From Turicibacter sp. UBA7094 (GTDB taxonomy: Bacteria; Bacillota_I; Bacilli_A; MOL361; Turicibacteraceae), in the NCBI GenBank assembly GCA_002493395.1, contig DKYS01000026.1, forward strand, positions 1 to 5,570: a stretch of 5,570 nucleotides of DNA, in the 5' to 3' direction. Numbering within the stretch: the first letter of the stretch is position 1; the number at the start of each line of letters is the position of its first letter. Under the pieces are notes generated by a model. That model had not been told where the DNA came from and made no database searches. It worked only from the letters and a program-made list of their open reading frames with translations. This document shows, in pieces, positions 1 through 4,884 of the stretch. A program made the translations under genes and the position numbers.

Positions 1-362
1 GTATAAGTCATTCCCCATAAGATGTACATCACTGAGAAGTAAGCATATAATGGTAATCCATCTAAATCAGGTTTTTTAAATAAGAAGAATAAAACAACTG
101 CATTAATAATTGTACCGATTAAAATCCAAGGTCTAAATTTCCCCCACTTCGTTCTCGTATTATCGACGACCATTCCCATCATTGGGTCATTCACCGTATC
201 CCAAATCCGAGCGATTAAAAATAAAGTTCCGACGAACGCTGGAGCAAGTCCGATAACATCCGTAAAATAAAACATTAAATAAGTTCCAACAATCCCGTAA
301 ACTAAATCCTTTCCTAATGCCCCTATTCCATAAGAGTATTTTGCCCTTGCCGTTAATTGCAT
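1..362 (-). CDS. MelB-like sugar:cation symporter, GPH family (N-terminal part; 3' end outside window)
   Basis: The first 120 residues of a glycoside-pentoside-hexuronide:cation symporter, an inner-membrane MFS carrier that couples uptake of alpha-galactosides such as melibiose to H+, Na+ or Li+. The N-terminus MQLTARAKYSYGIGALGKD and the motif RIWDTVNDPMMG are typical of the family. Known MelB residues fall at the same numbers: D19 (sugar binding), R52, and D55, N58 and D59 (cation site). The fragment ends in ILWGMTY, just before the expected D124/W128 region. Hydrophobic segments lie at about residues 20-37, 40-54, 78-96 and 104 onward. The ATG at 360-362 follows a GGGAGAGG ribosome site (368-375) with 5-nt spacing. 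It lies downstream of the alpha-galactosidase gene, supporting an alpha-galactoside substrate, but has its own promoter. Family assignment is firm; exact sugar and cation are inferred. Confidence 0.93.
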   Translation of the reverse strand, partial: MQLTARAKYSYGIGALGKDLVYGIVGTYLMFYFTDVIGLAPAFVGTLFLIARIWDTVNDPMMGMVVDNTRTKWGKFRPWILIGTIINAVVLFFLFKKPDLDGLPLYAYFSVMYILWGMTY

Positions 363-415
363 TTTTACCTCTCCCTTTTTAACAGATTCGTTACGATTTA
401 TCCCTCTCACAAAAC

Positions 416-429
416 CGTAATCGTTTTCA
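416..429 (-). promoter_or_regulatory. cre-like CcpA box downstream of symporter promoter
   Basis: On the minus strand this reads TGAAAACGATTACG, matching 13 of 14 positions of the consensus TGWAANCGNTNWCA. It lies about 10-23 nt downstream of the predicted start point near 439, a position where CcpA normally represses by roadblock. That fits catabolite repression of a sugar transporter. Other LacI-family proteins recognise similar sites, so the protein that binds is inferred. Confidence 0.68.
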
Positions 430-445
430 TTTCCTTCATGTCTCT

Positions 446-474
446 AATATACTATATTGAAACCGTTTTTTCAA
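446..474 (-). promoter_or_regulatory. sigma-A promoter of the symporter gene
   Basis: On the minus strand the -35 is TTGAAA (469-474) and the -10 is TATATT (446-451), separated by exactly 17 bp. The start point would be near 439, giving a leader of about 77 nt. The promoter lies downstream of the galactosidase terminator, so the symporter can be expressed as a separate unit. Operator-like sequences overlap the -35 and fill the spacer. Confidence 0.72.
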
Positions 475-483
475 GCGTTTTAC
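458..483 (-). promoter_or_regulatory. Overlapping LacI/CcpA-type operator candidates across the -35 and spacer
   Basis: Two sites overlap here. At 458-473 there is a dyad, TGAAA-N6-TTTCA, whose minus strand contains an AAAACGGTTTCA core. At 470-483 the minus strand reads GTAAAACGCTTGAA, with the AAACGCTT core typical of LacI-family sites. Each matches about 11 of 14 positions of the cre consensus. They cover the -35 and the spacer, so a bound repressor would block RNA polymerase. They may be weaker CcpA sites or sites for a sugar-specific LacI-type repressor encoded elsewhere. Confidence 0.45.
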
Positions 484-545
484 AGTAAAAAAATAACTTT
501 TTTTACTAAAGGTTTTTAGCGGTTAATTTTACTTGTTATTTTACT
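484..545. repeat. Cluster of AGTAAAA/TTTTACT repeats upstream of the symporter promoter
   Basis: A perfect inverted repeat, AGTAAAAAAA-TAAC-TTTTTTTACT, occupies 484-507. Two further TTTTACT copies follow at 527-533 and 539-545, the last mirrored by ACAGTAAAA at 482-490. The cluster lies immediately upstream of the -35 box, where activators commonly bind. The same heptamer occurs around the galactosidase promoter (2834-2840, 2901-2915). The region is very AT-rich, so some copies may be chance. Confidence 0.4.
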
Positions 546-589
546 GTCTCTTCCTGACAAATCTAATCTTTTAATGTCGGCTAATTCTC

Positions 590-610
590 AATTCAATCCG
601 GATTGGAATT
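590..610. repeat. Near-perfect palindrome in the galactosidase-symporter spacer
   Basis: The core CAATCCGGATTG (594-605) is a perfect 12-bp palindrome. AATTC on the left and GAATT on the right extend it, interrupted by one extra G. It has no loop, so it is more likely a protein-binding dyad than an RNA hairpin. It is about 150 bp upstream of the symporter start point and past the galactosidase terminator. The rest of 548-683 shows no gene or other recognisable signal. Confidence 0.35.
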
Positions 611-683
611 TTAATTTCATATTAAATAAACTAAATTTAGATATCACAAAAATTTCTTATCTGTGGTCATCCTATTATCTATG

Positions 684-716
684 AAAAAAAGCTTATCCCA
701 TCAAAAGGATAAGCTT
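684..716 (-). terminator. Intrinsic terminator of the alpha-galactosidase gene
   Basis: A perfect 10-bp stem, AAGCTTATCC (707-716 read on the minus strand) with GGATAAGCTT (689-698), closes an 8-nt loop. A run of seven T on the minus strand (684-690) includes the last two stem bases. It begins 32 nt after the galactosidase stop codon. The opposite strand lacks a comparable T run, so it works for minus-strand transcription. It separates the galactosidase and symporter transcripts, although readthrough cannot be excluded. Confidence 0.9.
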
Positions 717-748
717 TGTCATTTTATGTCATTTATCAAAAAAGAGGC

Positions 749-2809
749 CTAGTCTTTTTTAAATTTAATGATTGTACTTGCGTAATCGCCACTTAATTTA
801 ACATCGATTCCATGGTTCATTAAGTAAGCCCCGGTCTTTCTTACCTCTGACCCTGCCAACATAAAGGTATACGTCGCTGTTTCATCTAATCCACGTAATT
901 TGATACGGACGCCTGTACGCGAAATTTGAGCCTGTGGCAAGAAGACAAATAACGCTGCTTCTGACTCATTGGCATATTCATAACAATAGTAGTTATTACG
1001 AGAAGTATGCATTAAGCGATAGAAATCCCCATTTTGAACAACTTCACGAATGTCTTTATATTCCTCGATTAATTCAGCAGATAACTTCATTTCATCGTCT
1101 GTAAATTTCAAAATATTGCATCCCATTCCGAGCGTTCCCATCATTGCGCTATGAAATTTAAAACGAAGCGGGATTGTCACCCGATTATTAGCATCCGTCA
1201 CCCACGCACGCATCGCTTTAATCGGGTATACATAAGAATACGTATTTTGAATCGTTAAACGATCATACGCATCCGTATTATCACTCGTCCAAAAATCATC
1301 AAATCCATTCTCTAGCATTCCATAATCGACACGTCCTCCCCCTGAAGCACAAGCCTCAAGTAAAACATGCGGATAGCGTTCCTTCACACGACGAGCAATC
1401 TCATAAACCGCCTCAATGTGACGTAACCACATCTCACGTGAAAGCCCCGTTTGTGAAATTGGACGATTCGCATCCCATTTAATATAATCAATCTCATATT
1501 TTGATAACAAGTCATCAATCATGTTGAAAATAAACGTTTGAACTTCTGGTAACGTCACATTTAAAACCATTTGATTACGTGACGTATCATTCACGCGATT
1601 TTCTACGTGATAAATCCAATCTGGGTGATCTTTTAATAACTGAGTTGGCGGATTCACCATCTCCGGTTCAATCCAAATTCCAAACATCATATCCATCTCT
1701 TTAACCGCATTAATGAGTGGCGTTAATCCTTCAGGGAACTTTTCTTCATTCACATACCAGTCTCCGAGTCCATCCGCATCACTATGACGTTGTCCAAACC
1801 ATCCATCATCAATAACGAATAACTCAACCCCCATCTCTTTTGCCTTACGTGCTAATGCAATTTGTTCATCGCATTGAACATCAAATTCGGTTGCCTCCCA
1901 AGAATTATAAAGAACAGGACGAACCCCTTTGCGTAAAACATGTTGCTTTGCATAATCATGCATCTGATGACTCATCGCCTCAAAACCTTCCGTTGTATAA
2001 CCAAATAACATCGCTGGCGCAACAAACGTCTCCCCACTATTTAACGTTAATAAGCAGTCATGCGGATTAATTCCCATCTGTACTAACGTTCCCCCATAAG
2101 GACGAGGCTCAATAATCGTTGAAAAATTCCCACTTAATTTTAAAATTCCGTAATACACTTCTCCACTCGTTTCCGTTGCCTGACGATCTAAAATAAAGAA
2201 TGGATTATGATTGTGTGTCGAAATTCCACGGCGATTTTCTAATACAATTTTCCCCTGTCCAAGTGGTTGCTTAAACTCTTGAAATTCAGCCAACCAGTGT
2301 CCATGACTTGATGTCAATGTTAAATCTTGATACGGAATATGCAGTTGTGCACTATGTATCTTTTCAACCGTCACTGACTCTTTCATCTTATTTTCTAAAG
2401 ACACAAAACGCTCGATTAAATCCAGTTCCTCGTACACCTTATAATGTAAATTAAATGCAAACTCATAATGAGCATCCTTTAGATGAATCACTAACTCCTC
2501 ATCGGTTTGCGTATACCCCTCATACTTATACTCGATATCACGCGTTCCATCCGCAAAGATGACCTTTAGGCAATTTTCTTTATAACGCATTCCCCCGAAT
2601 ACCGGATACTCCTCATCCGTTAAATCAAGAATTGGATCATTACTTGAAATCTCAGATAATGGTGGAACATCAAAATCATCCAAAGATTCAATTCTCTCTC
2701 CCCAGTAAAGATGACGAACAAGTCCTAAATTATCGACTGCAAATGCATACGTTGTTTTCTTTGTTTCAATTCCGAATACTAATCGTTTCGCATCAATTAA
2801 AAATCCCAT
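749..2809 (-). CDS. Alpha-galactosidase, glycoside hydrolase family 36
   Basis: A 686-residue cytoplasmic enzyme that hydrolyses terminal alpha-1,6-galactosides (melibiose, raffinose, stachyose) with retention of configuration; no signal peptide is visible. It has the usual GH36 layout: N-terminal beta-supersandwich (about 1-265), (beta/alpha)8 barrel (about 275-590) and C-terminal beta-domain (about 595-686). Family motifs are NSWEATEFD (W304, E305), DDGWFG (334-339), GDW (349-351), GIWIEPEMV (377-385), KWDANR with the probable nucleophile D446, EACASGGGRVD (485-495) and WTSDNTD with the probable acid/base D510. Length is slightly below the roughly 730 residues of Bacillus and Lactobacillus enzymes. 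The ATG at 2807-2809 follows GGAGGAG with 6-nt spacing; an in-frame extension to 2890 covers the promoter and is rejected. The neighbouring MelB-type symporter supports the role. Several segments after the acid/base differ from the common GH36 form, so substrate preference is open. Confidence 0.95.
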   Translation of the reverse strand: MGFLIDAKRLVFGIETKKTTYAFAVDNLGLVRHLYWGERIESLDDFDVPPLSEISSNDPILDLTDEEYPVFGGMRYKENCLKVIFADGTRDIEYKYEGYTQTDEELVIHLKDAHYEFAFNLHYKVYEELDLIERFVSLENKMKESVTVEKIHSAQLHIPYQDLTLTSSHGHWLAEFQEFKQPLGQGKIVLENRRGISTHNHNPFFILDRQATETSGEVYYGILKLSGNFSTIIEPRPYGGTLVQMGINPHDCLLTLNSGETFVAPAMLFGYTTEGFEAMSHQMHDYAKQHVLRKGVRPVLYNSWEATEFDVQCDEQIALARKAKEMGVELFVIDDGWFGQRHSDADGLGDWYVNEEKFPEGLTPLINAVKEMDMMFGIWIEPEMVNPPTQLLKDHPDWIYHVENRVNDTSRNQMVLNVTLPEVQTFIFNMIDDLLSKYEIDYIKWDANRPISQTGLSREMWLRHIEAVYEIARRVKERYPHVLLEACASGGGRVDYGMLENGFDDFWTSDNTDAYDRLTIQNTYSYVYPIKAMRAWVTDANNRVTIPLRFKFHSAMMGTLGMGCNILKFTDDEMKLSAELIEEYKDIREVVQNGDFYRLMHTSRNNYYCYEYANESEAALFVFLPQAQISRTGVRIKLRGLDETATYTFMLAGSEVRKTGAYLMNHGIDVKLSGDYASTIIKFKKD

Positions 2810-2815
2810 CTTCTT

Positions 2816-2822
2816 CTCCTCC
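2816..2822 (-). promoter_or_regulatory. Ribosome binding site that sets the alpha-galactosidase start
   Basis: On the minus strand this reads GGAGGAG, 6 nt before the ATG at 2807-2809. It is close to the ideal anti-16S match and fixes the start at MGFLIDAKRLVF. No comparable site precedes the upstream in-frame TTG at 2888-2890. Confidence 0.9.
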
Positions 2823-2827
2823 AACCT

Positions 2828-2848
2828 GTTATCTTTTACTAAGATAAC
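2828..2848 (-). promoter_or_regulatory. Perfect inverted repeat in the alpha-galactosidase leader
   Basis: GTTATCTT (2828-2835) and AAGATAAC (2841-2848) form a perfect 8-bp inverted repeat around 5 nt. In the transcript this would be a short hairpin starting about 7 nt after the predicted start point and ending 5 nt before the ribosome site. As DNA it is a 21-bp dyad overlapping the cre-like box by 7 bp. It could be an operator, an mRNA-stabilising 5' hairpin or a translational control element. No T run follows on the minus strand, so it is not a terminator. Confidence 0.5.
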
Positions 2849-2855
2849 GCTTTCT
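2842..2855 (-). promoter_or_regulatory. cre-like CcpA box at the alpha-galactosidase start point
   Basis: On the minus strand this reads AGAAAGCGTTATCT, matching 13 of 14 positions of TGWAARCGYTWNCW (12 of 14 of TGWAANCGNTNWCA). It begins at about +1 of the predicted transcript, a classic position for CcpA repression. Together with the box at 416-429 it suggests that both genes are switched off by preferred sugars. A LacI-type repressor specific for galactosides is an alternative. Confidence 0.65.
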
Positions 2856-2861
2856 AAGATG

Positions 2862-2890
2862 ATTATAATATACCCTTCGTTATTGTTCAA
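2862..2890 (-). promoter_or_regulatory. sigma-A promoter of the alpha-galactosidase gene
   Basis: On the minus strand the -35 is TTGAAC (2885-2890) and the -10 is a perfect TATAAT (2862-2867), with a 17-bp spacer. The start point would be near 2855, giving a 5' leader of about 46 nt. The TTG of the -35 happens to be in frame with the gene and could mislead start prediction. Confidence 0.87.
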
Positions 2891-2900
2891 TAATTATTTT

Positions 2901-2915
2901 AGTAAAATTTTTACT
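2901..2915. repeat. AT-rich palindrome upstream of the alpha-galactosidase -35
   Basis: AGTAAAA-T-TTTTACT is a perfect 15-bp dyad starting 10 bp upstream of the -35 box. Its half-site is the heptamer that recurs upstream of the symporter promoter (484-545). The position fits an activator or repressor site. Low complexity makes chance occurrence possible. Confidence 0.4.
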
Positions 2916-2945
2916 TAATGGTTAAGAGCCTATTATTTGTCTAGC

Positions 2946-2984
2946 AAAAATAAAAAAGGATACTTTTAAAAGATAGCGGCCTTT
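2946..2984 (-). terminator. Weak terminator-like hairpin after the small membrane protein gene
   Basis: On the minus strand AAAGG (2980-2984) can pair with CCTTT (2955-2959). An inner CTTTTAAAAG palindrome (2963-2972) and a T-rich run (2946-2957, broken by one A) are also present. The stem is imperfect, with unpaired bases on the left arm. It would end the transcript of the small gene at 3031-3279. The rest of 2916-3030 shows nothing else I can name. Confidence 0.3.
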
Positions 2985-3030
2985 GATACAAATTTAGATA
3001 AAAAAAGTAGAATTAGCACTTCAGTAAATG

Positions 3031-3279
3031 TCATCGACTTCTTTTAAAAATAGCATATCCATTAATAATCATCCCAATAAGACTCACGATGGAAGGAAGA
3101 TTTATACACCTAATCGTATGAACTGAATTCCCAAATTCAAAAAATAAAAGAGAATCACGAATTAATTGCACATCATAAATCTGACTATATTGAAGAATAA
3201 TCGGATATAAAAAAAGGTAGAAATTACTCCATATAAAAATAATTAAACAGATAATAAAATTTAACAAATAATTATTCAC
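3031..3279 (-). CDS. Small hypothetical membrane protein, two predicted helices
   Basis: An 82-residue protein that I do not recognise. It has a strongly hydrophobic aromatic-rich segment at about residues 4-29, a mixed central part (about 30-57, including YSQIYDVQLIRDSLLFFE) and a second hydrophobic segment at about 60-78 ending in the basic tail KRSR. This suggests a membrane hairpin with the C-terminus in the cytoplasm. The start is GTG (3277-3279), preceded by GGGGGAG (3285-3291) at 5 nt, good evidence that it is translated. It lies downstream of the MATE gene but beyond a terminator, so it is probably a separate unit. Its promoter is unclear: TTTAGT-17-GATAAT (3312-3340) is a weak candidate. 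A decayed fragment of a larger membrane protein cannot be excluded. Confidence 0.55.
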   Translation of the reverse strand: MNNYLLNFIICLIIFIWSNFYLFLYPIILQYSQIYDVQLIRDSLLFFEFGNSVHTIRCINLPSIVSLIGMIINGYAIFKRSR

Positions 3280-3284
3280 GACCG

Positions 3285-3291
3285 CTCCCCC
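3285..3291 (-). promoter_or_regulatory. Ribosome binding site supporting a GTG start
   Basis: On the minus strand this reads GGGGGAG, 5 nt before the GTG at 3277-3279. It is one of the few GC-rich patches in a very AT-rich stretch and is the main evidence that the 82-residue frame is real. Confidence 0.6.
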
Positions 3292-3341
3292 TTTTTAAAT
3301 ATATATATTCTATTATCATTTTTTGATGCTATTCACTAAAT

Positions 3342-3382
3342 AAAAAAACCACACCATTCCTTTTATACCCGGAATAGGTGTG
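3342..3382 (-). terminator. Intrinsic terminator of the MATE transporter gene
   Basis: On the minus strand CACACC-T-ATTCC (3371-3382) pairs with GGAATGGTGTG (3350-3360), forming an 11-bp stem with one bulged base around a 10-nt loop. Seven T follow (3342-3348). The hairpin starts 13 nt after the MATE stop codon. Confidence 0.88.
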
Positions 3383-3395
3383 AGTTCAAAGTCAT

Positions 3396-4742
3396 TTAAT
3401 CCTCAATCATTAACTGAGATGATCCTTTTAAACGTCGTTGTTTAAATAAGAAGAAGACAACAACTAATGTTAAGATTTCAGCAACGGGTACCGTCATCCA
3501 GACTCCGCTGATTCCCATAAATTGTGGTAGAATACTAATTCCCGCTAAGATAAAAATAATTCCACGACAAATTGCTACAATAATAGATGATAAGGCATCA
3601 CCGATTGAAGTAAAATATCCCGAAAATAAAATATTAAGCCCGTTAAAGAAGAAAGTAAAGGCATAAATTTTAGATCCTTGTAACGCCAAATCAAGAACTG
3701 CTTGATTATCACTCACAAATAAAAGAATTAGATACTTTCCAAAGATGAAAATCGTAAAGACAAGAATCGTTCCCATGATGATCGCTACCTTACATGACAA
3801 ATTCATCATCTGTTTAACACGCTCTTCTAACTTTGCACCGTAATTATAAGAAATAACGGGGCCAATTCCAGCCGAAATCCCACAAACAATTAACGATGCA
3901 AATAAGGAAATATAACTAATAGCGGTAAAGGCCGAAACCCCGTCTTCTCCTGCGATTTCCATAAACGCCATGTTAAACACAAACGTTGAAATGGCGGTTG
4001 CTAGCGAAGAAATACCTTCTGATGATCCATTATATAATAATTGTCCTGTAAATTTTAAATTAAATTTTCCGGTAAAGAAATTTAATACTGAATTCTTTTT
4101 AAGAAACGGTATCGCAGCGATTAAAAAAGAAGTGGTAAAAGATAATCCAGTTGCAATTGGAGCTCCAACAATCCCTAACTTTAACTGCTTAATTAACACA
4201 TAGTTTAAAATAATATTCGCAAAAAAGCTCGCAATCGAACTAAACAAAAACACATTTGGTTTCCCAATACAACGGACAAAAATTCCTAAAATAAAAGAGA
4301 AACTAATAAACGGAGCGAATAATGCTAAGATTTTAATATACGTTGCTGAGTCAGCGAGTAAAACCTCATTAGCCCCTAAAAAAGTGGCCAATTGCTTATT
4401 AAATGTAAATCCCAACACCGCAACGACAAGTGATGCTCCAAGCATAAAAAGACACGCTGATTTAAAAATATCTTGCGCTCGCTTAAAATCTTTTTCTCCT
4501 AAACTACGACCAATGTAACTTGCCCCACCAATCCCGACAATCATATTCATTCCAATCATAAGTTGCATAAAAGGAGCAGCAATATTCACACTTGCCATGG
4601 CATTCGTTCCAACAAAATTTCCTAAAAAGATTCCATCAACCATCGTCTGAACCCCAGCAATCGTTAATGATAAAATAGCCGGAATTGAAAATTTAATAAA
4701 TAACTTTGAAATCTTTTCGGTTCCTAATATATTTTCTTGCAT
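3396..4742 (-). CDS. MATE-family multidrug/cation antiporter
   Basis: A 448-residue integral membrane protein with about 12 predicted helices, the normal MATE size. Such proteins export cationic drugs, dyes or metabolites in exchange for Na+ or H+. Family signatures include the start LGTEKISKLFIKFSIPAI, the first-repeat segment VDGIFLGNFVG, GGASYIGRSLGEKDFKRAQ, and the equivalent of the second repeat, GPVISYNYGAKLEERV. The C-terminus is short and basic, then acidic (KQRRLKGSSQLMIED). The ATG at 4740-4742 follows AAGGAGG (4754-4760) with a rather long 11-nt spacing. An upstream in-frame ATG at 4815-4817 has no ribosome site and adds a polar leader foreign to the family. The gene ends in its own terminator and is divergent from a probable AraC-type regulator, a possible local control pair. 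Substrate cannot be read from sequence. Confidence 0.93.
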   Translation of the reverse strand: MQENILGTEKISKLFIKFSIPAILSLTIAGVQTMVDGIFLGNFVGTNAMASVNIAAPFMQLMIGMNMIVGIGGASYIGRSLGEKDFKRAQDIFKSACLFMLGASLVVAVLGFTFNKQLATFLGANEVLLADSATYIKILALFAPFISFSFILGIFVRCIGKPNVFLFSSIASFFANIILNYVLIKQLKLGIVGAPIATGLSFTTSFLIAAIPFLKKNSVLNFFTGKFNLKFTGQLLYNGSSEGISSLATAISTFVFNMAFMEIAGEDGVSAFTAISYISLFASLIVCGISAGIGPVISYNYGAKLEERVKQMMNLSCKVAIIMGTILVFTIFIFGKYLILLFVSDNQAVLDLALQGSKIYAFTFFFNGLNILFSGYFTSIGDALSSIIVAICRGIIFILAGISILPQFMGISGVWMTVPVAEILTLVVVFFLFKQRRLKGSSQLMIED

Positions 4743-4753
4743 CCTACACACAA

Positions 4754-4760
4754 CCTCCTT
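4754..4760 (-). promoter_or_regulatory. Ribosome binding site of the MATE gene
   Basis: On the minus strand this reads AAGGAGG, 11 nt before the chosen ATG at 4740-4742. The spacing is longer than usual, but the only closer in-frame alternative, a GTG 9 nt upstream of that ATG, is too near the site. It argues against the upstream ATG at 4815-4817. Confidence 0.75.
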
Positions 4761-4835
4761 AACTCCATTTTTTATACAACTAAAAGACTTGCTTTTAAGC
4801 CTGAATAATATTATCATGGAATTTTAAATAATTTA

Positions 4836-4863
4836 AGTATAAATTTGACTTTTTTATAACCAA
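4836..4863 (-). promoter_or_regulatory. Candidate promoter of the MATE gene
   Basis: On the minus strand the -35 is TTGGTT (4858-4863) and the -10 is TATACT (4836-4841), with a 16-bp spacer. The start point near 4829 would give a leader of about 87 nt and place the rejected upstream ATG inside it. The -35 is imperfect, as expected for a promoter that needs an activator. Other AT-rich -10 choices exist in this stretch. Confidence 0.45.
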
Positions 4864-4869
4864 ATTGAC
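4842..4869. repeat. TTGAC direct repeat in the divergent spacer
   Basis: AATTTGAC (4842-4849) and AAATTGAC (4862-4869) are near-identical direct repeats exactly 20 bp apart, close to two helical turns. They flank and overlap the MATE -35 and lie just before the ribosome site of the divergent regulator gene. Tandem half-sites about two turns apart are the usual target form for AraC-family proteins. Binding by the adjacent regulator is inference. Confidence 0.35.
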
Positions 4870-4884
4870 CAAAAGAGGTGTGAC

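Noticed and set aside
363..445. Possible riboswitch in the symporter leader
   Set aside because: The leader is about 77 nt, with no strong multi-stem fold or terminator/antiterminator pair; the cre-like box explains the visible signal.
1840..2070. Open frame of 76 codons on the plus strand
   Set aside because: It lies wholly antisense to the GH36 gene, has no convincing ribosome site, and its product has no recognisable features.
2632..2847. Open frame of 71 codons on the plus strand
   Set aside because: It is antisense to the start and leader of the GH36 gene and looks like a reading-frame shadow.
633..3000. Shared 11-mer AAATTTAGATA at 633-643 and 2990-3000
   Set aside because: It is low-complexity AT sequence in two AT-rich spacers with no matching context, probably chance.
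3970..4203. Open frame of 77 codons on the plus strand
   Set aside because: It is antisense to the MATE gene, whose conserved family motifs explain this stretch.
4743..4817. N-terminal extension of the MATE protein by 25 residues (ATG at 4815-4817)
   Set aside because: No ribosome site precedes that ATG, the extension is polar and absent from the family pattern, and a clear AAGGAGG serves the ATG at 4740-4742.
4833..4860. Plus-strand promoter for the regulator (TTAAGT-16-TATAAC)
   Set aside because: The -35 is poor and the start point would fall only a few bases before the ribosome site; it is too weak to annotate.
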